Below, piece after piece: positions 35,331 to 43,923 of a DNA stretch of 64,000 nt. Position numbers and translations under genes: made by a program. The DNA is taken from positions 1 to 64,000 of the forward strand of contig JAVEQI010000002.1 in assembly GCA_034007745.1 (NCBI GenBank), in the 5' to 3' direction. The DNA comes from Desulforapulum sp034007745. GTDB taxonomy: Bacteria > Desulfobacterota > Desulfobacteria > Desulfobacterales > Desulfobacteraceae. The notes under the pieces were generated by a model, which made no database searches, had not been told where the DNA came from, and was given only the letters and a program-made list of their open reading frames with translations. The first letter of the stretch is position 1. Every line of letters begins with the position of its first letter.

Positions 35331-36020
35331 TTGGTCAAGATAGAAAGAAAACCCTTTGAAGAAATTAAATCCTTTGTAAAAAAATATGACAAAATTTTAA
35401 ATGTCGGATGCGGAGGGTGCGCATCTGTCTGCCTGGGAGGCGGCCAGAAAGAGGTTAATGCACTGAACACCGAGCTTAATTTAACCTTTAAGGCTGAACA
35501 TCTGCGGACCCGGCTGAACGGCTATACTGTGGAAAGGGCGTGCAATCTCAGATATCTTGTTGAACTTGAAAAAATCGTAATCGATTATGACTGCGTGGTC
35601 TCCATGGCATGCGGTGCCGGTACCCAACTCCTTGCCGAAAACTTCTCCGATATACCCATTTTTCCTGCGGTAAACACGATAGCCATCGGAATAGACAGGG
35701 ATATAGGGGTGTATGAAGAAAGATGCCGTGCCTGCGGAGTATGCGTTATCGGCTATACCGGCGGCATATGTCCCGTGACCCGGTGTGCCAAAAGCCTTTT
35801 TAACGGCCCCTGCGGCGGCGTATCCAACGGCAAATGCGAGCTCAACGCCATGGCTCCCTATGAAATAACCTGTGCATGGTGCGATATCTATCAACGCCTT
35901 AAGAAACAAAACCGCCTCGAAGATATCCTGAAGATTCACCAGGCCCCAGAGTGGGAGAATCAGATACAGAGAACAATTGTTCAAGAGCCCTACCGAAAAA
36001 GATATTACGAAAAATATTAA
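35331..36020 (+). CDS. MetV-like / methylene-THF reductase C-terminal domain protein
   Basis: The 229-residue protein matches the MetV-type partner of methylenetetrahydrofolate reductase. It begins with KILNVGCGGCASVCLGGGQKEV and contains VSMACGAGTQLLAE. It ends with a cysteine-rich region CRACGVCVIGYTGGICPVTRCAK...GPCGGVSNGKCE...CAWCDIYQRL. MetV proteins bind iron-sulfur or zinc and connect MetF to electron carriers such as Hdr-type proteins. No metF lies in the window. The TTG start at 35331 follows a perfect AGGAGG by five bases. Encoded between a haem-b/cytochrome module and a BCCT carrier, it may link C1 metabolism to the membrane. Confidence 0.8.
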   Translation: MVKIERKPFEEIKSFVKKYDKILNVGCGGCASVCLGGGQKEVNALNTELNLTFKAEHLRTRLNGYTVERACNLRYLVELEKIVIDYDCVVSMACGAGTQLLAENFSDIPIFPAVNTIAIGIDRDIGVYEERCRACGVCVIGYTGGICPVTRCAKSLFNGPCGGVSNGKCELNAMAPYEITCAWCDIYQRLKKQNRLEDILKIHQAPEWENQIQRTIVQEPYRKRYYEKY

Positions 36021-36038
36021 TTAACCAACGAGGGAAAT

Positions 36039-37583
36039 ATGGTCGATAAGGAATCCGGAAAACCAGTAAAAAAATATCTATCAGGTCTTAAGATCAACCC
36101 ACCTGTCTTCTGGATATCCGCAATTATTATAATCGGTTCCATGACGGTTCAAATTCTGCTCGGCAAAAAAATCGTCCCTTATATTTCATTACTCCGGTTA
36201 TGGGTATGCCAATACACCGGCTGGTTTTTTATCCTTGTGGTCAATGTGATTCTTTTCTATATTATCTTCCTCTTTTTTTCCAAGTACAGCAAATTAAAAC
36301 TCGGCGGCCGGGCGAGTCAACCTGAATTCAACTTTTTTTCATGGTTCTGCATGATTTTTTGTGCCGGCACTGGCATCGGCCTTGTATTTTACAGCGTTTC
36401 TGAACCCCTTTTCCACTATCTAACCCCGCCTCCCATGGGAGTCGCCGCCCGATCAATCGAGGCGGCAGAACTCTCCATGGCTCTGACCTTTTTCCACTGG
36501 GGCATACATGGCTGGGCCCTGTTTTGCCTGGTGGGACTGGGAATGGGTTTTTTTGCATTCAGCAAAAAACTGCCCCTGACCATCAGCAGCACTTTTTACC
36601 CCCTTCTGGGTGAAAAAATTTACGGGCCAATAGGCATTGCCATTGATATCTTCGCATGCGTTGCCACATTGTTCGGCCTGGCAACCTCCCTTGGCATGGC
36701 TGTGTCCCACATCAACGCCGGGTTAAACTATATCCTGGGAATTCCCATAAACCCTGCTGTCCAGATCATACTGGTTGTCGCCGTGACCATATGTGTCATC
36801 GTCACCGTTATAGGAGGAGTCTATTCAGGAATAAAAAAACTGAGCATTATCACCATTGCTGTGGCATTTTTCCTTATGACATTCGTCTTTGTGGCAGGAC
36901 CTACCTCATTTATTCTTAACGCTATCCCCCAGAACCTGGGAAATTATTTGAACTACTTCTGGAAAATATCCCTATTTACCGAAACCTTTTCCAACACCCA
37001 TTGGCAAAACTCCTGGACCATCTTCTACTGGGCCTGGTGGATAAGCTGGGCACCCTTTGTGGGAACATTCATTGCCCGAATTTCCAAAGGAAGAACAATA
37101 AAAGAATTTATCCTCGGTGCCCTGCTCACCCCTGCCCTGCTGGCATTTTTGTGGTTTACTGTTTTCGGAACATCTGCGCTCTACCTTGAGATAACATCCC
37201 AGGGTATGGGAATCTCCCAGACAATGGACAAAGATATCTCCACCGTTATTTTTACATTTTTTGAAAACTTTCGCCTTTCCGGCATCAGTTCCATTACCGG
37301 CATTATCCTGGCAGCTCTGTTTTTTATAACTTCCTCCAGTTCCGCCACCCTGGTCCTCAGCATCATGACGGCCGGGGGTAAGACCAATCCGCCAAATATC
37401 CAACGTTTTTTCTGGGCCATCATCCAGGGCTCTGTTGCCATAGCCCTTTTGATATGCGGAGGCCTGTCTTGCCTGAAATCAGCAACCTTGATTACCGGAC
37501 TGCCCCTGGCCGGGATACTGCTGGCAATGCTTTTCAGCCTTAATAAAGGGCTAAAAAAAGAGTACAATAGAGTTTACCGATAA
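36039..37583 (+). CDS. BCCT-family transporter (betaine/carnitine/choline type)
   Basis: The 514-residue protein has about twelve membrane segments and the BCCT signatures WFCMIFCAGTGIGLVFYSVSEPLFHY and FFHWGIHGWALFCLVGLGMGFFAF. The conserved aromatic block NSWTIFYWAWWISWAPFVGTFIARISKGRTIKEFI is the substrate-box region. Family members import glycine betaine, choline, carnitine or ectoine, usually with Na+ or H+. It follows the MetV-like gene by 18 bases, so it is probably in the same operon, pointing to use of an N-methylated compound as methyl donor rather than osmoprotection; that is inference. Confidence 0.9.
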   Translation: MVDKESGKPVKKYLSGLKINPPVFWISAIIIIGSMTVQILLGKKIVPYISLLRLWVCQYTGWFFILVVNVILFYIIFLFFSKYSKLKLGGRASQPEFNFFSWFCMIFCAGTGIGLVFYSVSEPLFHYLTPPPMGVAARSIEAAELSMALTFFHWGIHGWALFCLVGLGMGFFAFSKKLPLTISSTFYPLLGEKIYGPIGIAIDIFACVATLFGLATSLGMAVSHINAGLNYILGIPINPAVQIILVVAVTICVIVTVIGGVYSGIKKLSIITIAVAFFLMTFVFVAGPTSFILNAIPQNLGNYLNYFWKISLFTETFSNTHWQNSWTIFYWAWWISWAPFVGTFIARISKGRTIKEFILGALLTPALLAFLWFTVFGTSALYLEITSQGMGISQTMDKDISTVIFTFFENFRLSGISSITGIILAALFFITSSSSATLVLSIMTAGGKTNPPNIQRFFWAIIQGSVAIALLICGGLSCLKSATLITGLPLAGILLAMLFSLNKGLKKEYNRVYR

Positions 37584-37624
37584 CCCACATGTCCTGGCGG
37601 ACACAACGAAGGATGAAACACGAT
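37583..37624. repeat. Dispersed repeat (family B), copy 1
   Basis: CATGTCCTGGCGGACACAAC followed by GAAGGATGAAACACGAT is almost identical to 47256-47295 (CATGTCCTGGTGGACACAAC, then GAAGAATCAAACAGGAT). The second half also recurs at 53861-53884. TGTCC/GGACA can form a small hairpin. Here it lies right after the BCCT stop codon and is joined to a family C repeat. Confidence 0.8.
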
Positions 37625-37626
37625 CG

Positions 37627-37690
37627 CCGTTAGCAATTAGCTGTTAGCTAAGAGCTAATCGCTAACAGCTAAAAACTGTTTCCTATAAAT
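37627..37690. repeat. Dispersed GTTAGCTA-type repeat (family C), copy 2
   Basis: This is the longest copy, with several interleaved GTTAGC/GCTAAC units followed by GCTAAAAACTGTTTCCTATAAATT. It directly follows a family B element, and the same B-then-C order is seen at 53861-53918. Confidence 0.75.
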
Positions 37691-37755
37691 TATCTTTTAT
37701 CCCAATCATCTTCTGTAAACCTTCGGCCGCTTGAAGTGTTGAATATCTTACGCCC

Positions 37756-37798
37756 TTGACAATATATAGCCAACTATGCATATGTATAGCCAGCTATA
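37756..37798 (+). promoter_or_regulatory. marR promoter with tandem TATAGCCA operators
   Basis: TTGACA at 37756-37761 is the -35 box, and the -10 region lies around 37779-37786 (CATATG/TATGTA). Two near-palindromic sites overlap this promoter: TATAGCCAACTATG at 37765-37778 and TATAGCCAGCTATA at 37785-37798. Their centres are 20 bp apart. This is the expected layout for autorepression by the MarR protein encoded just downstream. Confidence 0.6.
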
Positions 37799-37824
37799 CA
37801 ACGCCATTAACAAGGAGACTCAGA

Positions 37825-38268
37825 GTGGACGAGAACATGTGCTGTAAGCTTAACTACCTGGTGAGGCTGTTGCTGTTCCAGGTGAACGAGCGAGTCAAAC
37901 CCCATGGTGTGACCCAGGGTCAGCTGTCCATTCTTTGCTGCCTGCAGGAAAAGGAAGGTCAGACACAGGTCGAACTCTGCAGAAAAATCCAGGTTGAACA
38001 ACCGACCATGGCAAATACCCTGCGGCGCATGGAACGGGACGGCCTGATCGTGCGAACCGTAAACAAGGAGGACAAGCGGCTGGTCCAGATCCACCTCTCC
38101 GAGCGAATCCGACCGACCGTGGCAGCGCTGCAGCAGAAACGGGACGAGGTGGTCGCCTGCATGACGCGGCACATGTCCCCGGAGGAACTGGCAACCTTAA
38201 ACCGGCTCCTCGACCTCGCACAAAACAACCTGGAACATCCAGAAACCGACAAACAAACAGGAGATTGA
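37825..38268 (+). CDS. MarR-family transcriptional regulator
   Basis: The 147-residue winged-helix protein has the MarR core: GVTQGQLSILCCLQEKEGQTQVELCRKIQVEQPTMANTLRRMERDGLIVR, followed by the wing KEDKRLVQIHLSE. I choose the GTG at 37825, which lies seven bases after AAGGAG; a longer frame begins inside the -35 box and cannot be correct. Cysteines near the N-terminus (MCCKLNY) and in the HTH (CCLQ) could make it redox-sensitive, which would fit its operon partner, a disulfide oxidoreductase. It probably represses its own operon through the paired sites at 37765-37798. Confidence 0.85.
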   Translation: MDENMCCKLNYLVRLLLFQVNERVKPHGVTQGQLSILCCLQEKEGQTQVELCRKIQVEQPTMANTLRRMERDGLIVRTVNKEDKRLVQIHLSERIRPTVAALQQKRDEVVACMTRHMSPEELATLNRLLDLAQNNLEHPETDKQTGD

Positions 38269-38270
38269 CT

Positions 38271-39647
38271 ATGAAAAACTTTGATATTGTAATTCTCGGC
38301 GGCGGCCCTGGCGGCATGATGGCAGGAATGATTCTGGCCCAGGCGGGCAAATCCGTGGCGATTGTCCAGGACGAAACGGACAGCATTGGCGGCGTGTGTC
38401 TCAACCGGGGGTGCATGCCGACCAAATCCATGCTGAAGGCCGCCAAGGTCTATCGCGATGCCAAGAACGGCGAGCGCTACGGACTGGACGTGTCCGTGGG
38501 TCCAGTCGACCTGCACCGAATAGGCACTGTCACCGAGGGCGACCTCAACAAGCTGCGCGCCATGACTCAGATGTCCATGGACAAATCCCAGATTACCGTG
38601 TTCCGCGGCCTTGGTTCCTTCGTATCCGACCATGAAATCCGCATCAGCAAAAACGATTCCACCAGAGAACAGGTGCGCGGCGAGCAAATCATCATTGCGA
38701 CCGGCTCCACACCCTTTGAGCTGCCTTTCGCCCCCTTTGACGGCCAGCACATTCTATCCAGCGACCACATCCTGAAAAACACAGAACTCCCGAAACGGCT
38801 GCTTATAGTTGGGGGTGGGGCCCTAGGCTGTGAGTTTGCCACTCTGTACAACAGCTTCGGCAGCAGCGTGACCATGGTCGAAGGTCTGGCCACCCTGATG
38901 CCCCGGGAAGACAGGGAAGCAGGAACAAGGCTTCAGGCCGCCTTCGAGGAACAGGGCATCACCGTCAAGGTGGGCACCAGCATTGAACACATGGCGGTGG
39001 AAAACGGCACGGTTCAGGTCCGCTACCAGGGGATCGACACGAACGAAGAATTTGACAAGGTGCTGGTCGGCGTCGGCCGCAGACCTAACACCAGTGGTCT
39101 CAACCTTGAAGCTGCCGGCGTTAAGACCGAGCGGGGGGCTGTTGCGGTCAACGATTTCATGCAGACGAGCGTTCCCCACATTTATGCCCTGGGTGACGTG
39201 ATCGGTGGAATTATGCTGGCCCATGTAGCAGAGAAGGAAGGTTACCTGCTGGCCCACAACCTCCTCAAGGGCACCCGCAACCCACTGGACCTGCGGGTTG
39301 TGCCCCGGGTTGGCTACTGCCACCCGGAAGTGGCTGCGTTGGGAGTCAGTGAATCCGCACCGGGCATTAAGGGCTGCACCCTGGCCCAGGCACCCAACGG
39401 CCGCTCCGTGGTGGACAAGGTAAACCCGGCCTTTGTGAAGCTGTTTATCGAGGAGACCACGAACCAGATCGCCGGGGCCATCATCATCGGCGAAGGGGCA
39501 TCTGAAATGATTCACGAGGTGGCCGTGGCAATGGAAAACCGCCTAACCCTCGAGCAGGTAAACAAAACGGTCCATGCCCATCCGACCCACTCCAAGAATG
39601 TGCTCCTGGCCGTGCAGAATGCGTATTCCAAAGCAGACCGGCACTGA
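38271..39647 (+). CDS. Dihydrolipoyl dehydrogenase-type NAD(P)-disulfide oxidoreductase
   Basis: The 458-residue flavoprotein belongs to class I pyridine nucleotide-disulfide oxidoreductases. It has the FAD motif VILGGGPGGMMAGMILA, redox disulfide GGVCLNRGCMPTKSML, NAD motif LIVGGGALGCEFATLY, second FAD motif IYALGDVIGG, and the C-terminal base region VHAHPTHSKNV with the catalytic His of the partner subunit. It follows the MarR gene by two bases with its own AGGAG. No lipoate-dependent complex genes are nearby, so its disulfide substrate is open; dihydrolipoamide or another low-molecular disulfide is possible. Confidence 0.85.
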   Translation: MKNFDIVILGGGPGGMMAGMILAQAGKSVAIVQDETDSIGGVCLNRGCMPTKSMLKAAKVYRDAKNGERYGLDVSVGPVDLHRIGTVTEGDLNKLRAMTQMSMDKSQITVFRGLGSFVSDHEIRISKNDSTREQVRGEQIIIATGSTPFELPFAPFDGQHILSSDHILKNTELPKRLLIVGGGALGCEFATLYNSFGSSVTMVEGLATLMPREDREAGTRLQAAFEEQGITVKVGTSIEHMAVENGTVQVRYQGIDTNEEFDKVLVGVGRRPNTSGLNLEAAGVKTERGAVAVNDFMQTSVPHIYALGDVIGGIMLAHVAEKEGYLLAHNLLKGTRNPLDLRVVPRVGYCHPEVAALGVSESAPGIKGCTLAQAPNGRSVVDKVNPAFVKLFIEETTNQIAGAIIIGEGASEMIHEVAVAMENRLTLEQVNKTVHAHPTHSKNVLLAVQNAYSKADRH

Positions 39648-39694
39648 TTCCGGAAAAATCCCGGCCAGTTATATCACAATATAAGGGAGATTCC

Positions 39695-39765
39695 ATGATC
39701 AACACTATCAAGCCCATTGATTTCACAGAGCATCCTGAGGGCGGTCGATTCTTCAAGGTGTTTTT
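39695..39765 (+). pseudogene. 5' fragment of a cupin-like gene
   Basis: A frame with the ribosome site AAGGGAGA opens MINTIKPIDFTEHPEGGRFFKVF and then loses all family resemblance near 39765, where the convergent ABC gene ends. HPEGGRFxxxF is the start pattern of a cupin-type family. The gene was probably third in the marR operon and has been cut off by a rearrangement that placed the thiamine-type transporter here. Confidence 0.5.
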
Positions 39766-40698
39766 TTACCATATATGGATAAGCTTTGAAGTATCCACAT
39801 GGTTTTCAATCAGCCCGTACTCCAGGGCGAAATCTGCAAAGGCCTGCCACTTGACAGGATCATGGGCGTTTTGGCCCGCAAAATAGGGTCGGGTCAGTTC
39901 AAAGGCCTGAGTCTCAACTGTGGCATCGGCTTCAGGAACGGCCCCAAGGTATAGTTGCAGGGATCCCTCTGGGTCTGCTTCAAGTTTTTCCATGGCAAGC
40001 CTTATAGCTTTTACAAATTTGCCGATAAGAACCTTTTTTTCGGCCAGGGTATTTGAGCCGGTCACAAAAATCAGCTCCTCATAGTCGGGGACTCCGTTTT
40101 TTTCAATTTCAAAAAATCCGGCCGTGTATCCATGCTGTTTCATTGCCACTGTTTCATAGGTTTTAAAGGGCCCCATTACGGCATCCACCTTGCCCGATAC
40201 AAGGGCCGGTAAAATGGTAAATCCGACATTTACCGGGGTGTAGTTTTCTATGCCGTTGATGTCGGCAAAGGCTTTGAGCAGCACGTCCATAAGACCGGGA
40301 ACCGTATATCCTATTTTCTTCCCAGACAGGTCCACGGGTGTTTTTATTCGTTTGTTCAGGAACAGCAGGGTTGTCAGGGGATGGACAACAAGGGGAGCTA
40401 CGGCATTTAACTTAAGACCCCGATCCGCCGCAATAATGGTTTGGGGCTGGTAGGAAACCGCAAGATCCACCTCTCCTGCAGCGGCAAGCTTCAGGCCGTC
40501 GGCAGTTTCCGACGGGGTAATGATATCCACAGTCAGCCCCTGGTCTTTAAAAAATCCCGATTCCCGGGCAAGAAAAATGGGCAGGTGATCCACATTGGGA
40601 AACCAGTCCAGCATGAGTTTAAGCTTATCAGCAGCCAGGCCATTTGCAGGTGCAAGAAGGGTGAGGACCAGGAGGAGCAGGATACATTTGTTTTTCAT
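39766..40698 (-). CDS. ABC substrate-binding protein for HMP/thiamine precursor (ThiY type)
   Basis: The 310-residue exported protein has a Sec signal peptide (LLLLVLTLLAPANGLAA) and the NMT1/THI5-like fold: KLMLDWFPNVDHLPIFLARESGFFKDQGLTVDI is the typical opening of ThiY pyrimidine-binding proteins. It is the last gene of a minus-strand ATPase-permease-binding protein set that is preceded by a TPP riboswitch. A thiamine precursor such as HMP or formylaminopyrimidine is therefore the best substrate guess. Confidence 0.88.
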   Translation of the reverse strand: MKNKCILLLLVLTLLAPANGLAADKLKLMLDWFPNVDHLPIFLARESGFFKDQGLTVDIITPSETADGLKLAAAGEVDLAVSYQPQTIIAADRGLKLNAVAPLVVHPLTTLLFLNKRIKTPVDLSGKKIGYTVPGLMDVLLKAFADINGIENYTPVNVGFTILPALVSGKVDAVMGPFKTYETVAMKQHGYTAGFFEIEKNGVPDYEELIFVTGSNTLAEKKVLIGKFVKAIRLAMEKLEADPEGSLQLYLGAVPEADATVETQAFELTRPYFAGQNAHDPVKWQAFADFALEYGLIENHVDTSKLIHIW

Positions 40699-40765
40699 TT
40701 TATTTCCTTTTTGTTTTTTAATTTCCCATTCAGGCCTTTATCATAATGAAGAATGAGCAAGGACG

Positions 40766-41515
40766 TCATTTCCATCGTATGACTTTTTTTTCAATATAAC
40801 CGACCAGGATCCATAGCCCCAGACCCATGGCTGTCAGCCACAGTATTGCAGCAAATACAAGCTCCGTTTGAAGGCGTGCATTGGACTGAATCATCAGATA
40901 GCCCAGCCCCTTTTGAGAACCCACCCATTCCCCTATAATTGCGCCTATGGTAGCTACTGTCACGCCCACCCGCAGGCCTGAAAAAAACTCAGGCAGAGCC
41001 CAGGGCCAGTAGAGCAGACGCAGCTTCTGGAAAAAACTTGCCCCCATCAGGGAAAACAACACCCTGAATTCTCGATCACAACTTTTCAGCCCGGACAAAA
41101 GGGTGACGGCAATGGGGAAGAATATAATAATCCAGGCGATGAACACCTTGGATCCCATGCCATATCCAAACCAGACCACAAGCAAAGGAGCCAGGGCAAA
41201 AACTGGAACCGCCTGGGAGGCCACAAGAAAAGGGGTCACACCCCGCTCAAGCCCTGGATTGGCAAACATGAAAATTGCAAGGGGCACGGCCGTGGCCAGG
41301 GCAAGGCATATGCCCATCACAATTTCTGCAAGGGTGGTAAGGGCATGGGGCCAGATAACAGGGGCCTTGACCAGGGCGGTAAGCGCAATATCAGACGGTG
41401 GCGGAAGAATAAACACCGGGACATCCATCAGCTTCACACCCATTTCCCAGATGACAATAAAACAGAGGGCAATTCCCATTGCTATGGTGTTGGTTTTGAA
41501 ACGGTCAGATCCCAT
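40766..41515 (-). CDS. ABC permease for HMP/thiamine precursor (ThiX type)
   Basis: The 249-residue permease has about six membrane helices and the importer coupling region SLMGASFFQKLRLLYWPWALPEFFSGLRVGVTVATIGAIIGEWVGSQKGLGY. Its start overlaps the end of the ATPase gene by 11 bases and it precedes the binding-protein gene, giving a compact transport operon. Confidence 0.88.
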   Translation of the reverse strand: MGSDRFKTNTIAMGIALCFIVIWEMGVKLMDVPVFILPPPSDIALTALVKAPVIWPHALTTLAEIVMGICLALATAVPLAIFMFANPGLERGVTPFLVASQAVPVFALAPLLVVWFGYGMGSKVFIAWIIIFFPIAVTLLSGLKSCDREFRVLFSLMGASFFQKLRLLYWPWALPEFFSGLRVGVTVATIGAIIGEWVGSQKGLGYLMIQSNARLQTELVFAAILWLTAMGLGLWILVGYIEKKVIRWK

Positions 41516-42323
41516 TGATTATCACTCCTCCATCATCAGTGATTTTGGAGTTTTTGGGGTTGCAGGTAGCTCCTATGGGACCTATGGAATTTAAGCTCCT
41601 GAGCCGGTCCAGGGCCCGGACTCGGATATCTATCAATTCAGGGGTGTCAAAGGCCCTTGGTTGGGGAGATTTAGGTGTAAATTCTTCGATGACGCCCATG
41701 GGGCAGGAGCTGAGCAGGCAGATTCTGTCTCCGAGAATCAATGCCTCTTCGATGTCATGGGTGATCATGAGAATGGTTTGATTAAATTCGGACTGGAGCA
41801 TGAGCAGCAGGGAGTGGAGCTCCCTGCGGGTTATGGCATCAAGAGCCGACAGGGGTTCGTCTAATAAAATGAGTTCCCTTTCAAACATCAAGGTGCGGAC
41901 CAGGGCACAGCGCTGGCGCATGCCTCCAGAGACCTGTGCGGGATAATGGGCCTCAAAGTCTTTGAGGCCCATGGAATGGAATAAGCTGGCGGCCCTTTGT
42001 CTGGCCAGGGTCTTGTCTTGTTTTTTTCTTCCGGTTATGGCCGGCAGCAGACTGTTTTCCATGAGGGTGAACCAGGGCAGCAGTAGATCCTTCTGCTGCA
42101 TATAGGCCGCATGGTTGCGAAGATGGGCAAGTTCTTTTCCTTTCCAGGTAATCTGACCCCGGTCAAGGGCGGCTACCCCGGTGAGCCCGTCAAACAGGGT
42201 GGATTTCCCGCATCCAGAAGGCCCCACCAGCACCTTGAATTCCCCCGGTTCAACCTTGAGGGTGAAATTTGAAAAAATGGTCCGGCTGCCAAAGGATTTG
42301 GCGGCACCAATCACTTCGAGCAT
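41505..42323 (-). CDS. ABC ATPase for HMP/thiamine precursor (ThiZ type)
   Basis: From the start at 42323 the protein has 272 residues, with Walker A GPSGCGKST, signature VSGGMRQRCALVRTL, Walker B LILLDEPLSALDA and switch His ITHDIEEA. The frame stays open upstream to 42500, but that segment is the riboswitch. The ATG at 42323 has AGGGA eight bases upstream and opens MLEVIGAAKSFGSRTIF, the normal family start. Expression should fall when TPP is abundant. Confidence 0.9.
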   Translation of the reverse strand: MLEVIGAAKSFGSRTIFSNFTLKVEPGEFKVLVGPSGCGKSTLFDGLTGVAALDRGQITWKGKELAHLRNHAAYMQQKDLLLPWFTLMENSLLPAITGRKKQDKTLARQRAASLFHSMGLKDFEAHYPAQVSGGMRQRCALVRTLMFERELILLDEPLSALDAITRRELHSLLLMLQSEFNQTILMITHDIEEALILGDRICLLSSCPMGVIEEFTPKSPQPRAFDTPELIDIRVRALDRLRSLNSIGPIGATCNPKNSKITDDGGVIINGI

Positions 42324-42392
42324 GGTCGTTTCCCTGGGGCTCATCATTAAAATTGAATGTCTGTTCTGGATGCGTACAGCCGCCGGGTGGGA

Positions 42393-42495
42393 TGGGGGCT
42401 TTCCTTCGCCAGAATGAACTGGATCAGGTTCCAGGGGTCGAAACAAGGATTGTTTCTGTTTCCTCTCAGCCGAATACCTTCGACTCCCCCAGCCT
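42393..42495 (-). ncRNA. TPP riboswitch (THI element)
   Basis: Read on the minus strand, the region has the conserved parts of the TPP aptamer in order: a closing GGGGG strand, GGCTGAGAGGAAAC around the pyrimidine-binding CUGAGA, CCTGGAACCTGATCCAG with the CCTGATC core, a TTCATTCTGGCGAAGGAAA segment, and the closing CCCCC strand. It lies about 70 bases upstream of the transporter ATPase start. It explains regulation of this operon by thiamine pyrophosphate. Confidence 0.93.
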
Positions 42496-42522
42496 TCCAT
42501 TGACGCCGCAATAGTTATAAGG

Positions 42523-42552
42523 AATTTACCATGACCGGGTACCCCCTGTCAA
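42523..42552 (-). promoter_or_regulatory. Promoter candidate for the TPP-riboswitch operon
   Basis: On the minus strand TTGACA (42552-42547) and TAAATT (42528-42523) are 18 bases apart. Transcription would begin just upstream of the riboswitch. Confidence 0.5.
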
Positions 42553-42741
42553 ATGATGGTCTGACCAACCAGCAACATTGTCACGACAGGTTAAAAGTTG
42601 TATATATGGGATGGTTGTCCACCTGGAACAAAAAGAACGACTAAAACGACGTTCCACCCAAGGACATCAAATTATTTCATCTGGGGTTCTGGTCTCCGGC
42701 ATGGGTCACAATAATTATTTTATAAAAATCGGAAAAACACC

Positions 42742-43923
42742 ATGGGAAAAACGGATATCATAATCATCGGGGCAGGCGCTTCAGGGCTTATGTGCGCAAT
42801 TGAAGCGGGCAAAAGGGGCAGACGAGTCCTTGTGCTTGACCACCAGAAAAAAGTCGGCCAAAAAGTTCTCATGTCCGGCGGAGGCCGGTGCAACTTCACC
42901 AACCTCCAAGTGGATGCATCCAACTATGTCTCAAAGAATCCCCACTTCTGCAAGTCAACCCTGAGTCGGTTTACCCAGTGGGATTTTATAGAAAGGATGA
43001 CCGACCATAATATTACCTTTCATGAGAGGGATCATGGACAGCTCTTTTGCGACAACAGCGCCGCTGATATCCTAGAGATGCTGGTTGCCCAATGCCGCGA
43101 TGCAGGGGTCGAATTCCTGCTTGAAACAACTATAAAATCGGTGGAAAGGGAAAAAGACCGAGCCTTTCTGGTAGCGACGAACAGGGGGGATTTCAAAACC
43201 TCTTCCCTCGTGGTGGCAACAGGTGGCCTCTCCATTCCCGGGGTCGGGGCAAGCCCCCTTGGCTACAGGATCGCCGAATCCTTCAACATCAATGTCTGGC
43301 CCCCCTCCCCCGCCCTTGTGCCCTTTACCCTCCAGCCCCGGGAGAAAAAATGTTTGTCAGGGCTTTCAGGCATGAGCGTGGATGCCGTGGTCAGCTGCGG
43401 TCAAACAAGTTTCAGGGAAAACCTTCTCTTTACCCACCGGGGGCTTAGCGGACCTGTGATTCTACAGATTTCCGTCTATTGGGAGCCTGGACAAAGCATT
43501 TTGGTGAATCTGCTGCCCGGGGTTGATCTTTTATCCCGGCTCAAACAGGCACAGACAGAGCGGCCCAGACAAAAGATGAAATCCATGCTGGCCGCCCTTC
43601 TGCCCAAACGACTAGTCCAGGCCATGGTCCCAGACGATCTTGCCGAGGCAGCCCTTGGTTCGGTCTCCCACCTCAGGTTTGAAGAGATTGTCGCAGGCCT
43701 GACACAATGGGAGGTCAAACCAGGGGGGACCGAAGGGTACAGAACCGCAGAGGTAACAAGGGGCGGGGTGGACTGTGATGCAATTTCCTCCAAAACCATG
43801 GAGTCCAACAGTGAAACGGGGCTGTTCTTCGTCGGGGAGGTGCTGGATGTTACCGGATGGCTCGGGGGCTACAACCTCCAGTGGGCCTGGTCTTCCGGAT
43901 GGGTGGCAGGCCAGCATGCCTGA
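42742..43923 (+). CDS. BaiN/HI0933-family FAD-dependent oxidoreductase
   Basis: The 393-residue flavoprotein has the Rossmann FAD motif IIIIGAGASGLMCAIEAGKRG at the N-terminus and the family signature KVLMSGGGRCNFTN at about 37-50. It also has the C-terminal GGVDCDAISSKTMES...GLFFVGEVLDVTGWLGGYNLQWAWSSG block, where the conserved tail binds FAD. Members are widespread and mostly uncharacterised; some act on bile-acid derivatives. No operon partner is evident, as the next plus-strand gene starts more than 230 bases later. Confidence 0.88.
   Translation: MGKTDIIIIGAGASGLMCAIEAGKRGRRVLVLDHQKKVGQKVLMSGGGRCNFTNLQVDASNYVSKNPHFCKSTLSRFTQWDFIERMTDHNITFHERDHGQLFCDNSAADILEMLVAQCRDAGVEFLLETTIKSVEREKDRAFLVATNRGDFKTSSLVVATGGLSIPGVGASPLGYRIAESFNINVWPPSPALVPFTLQPREKKCLSGLSGMSVDAVVSCGQTSFRENLLFTHRGLSGPVILQISVYWEPGQSILVNLLPGVDLLSRLKQAQTERPRQKMKSMLAALLPKRLVQAMVPDDLAEAALGSVSHLRFEEIVAGLTQWEVKPGGTEGYRTAEVTRGGVDCDAISSKTMESNSETGLFFVGEVLDVTGWLGGYNLQWAWSSGWVAGQHA

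Noticed and set aside
42324..42500. N-terminal 59 residues of the long ThiZ frame
   Set aside because: This DNA is the TPP riboswitch and leader; a good start with ribosome site exists at 42323.
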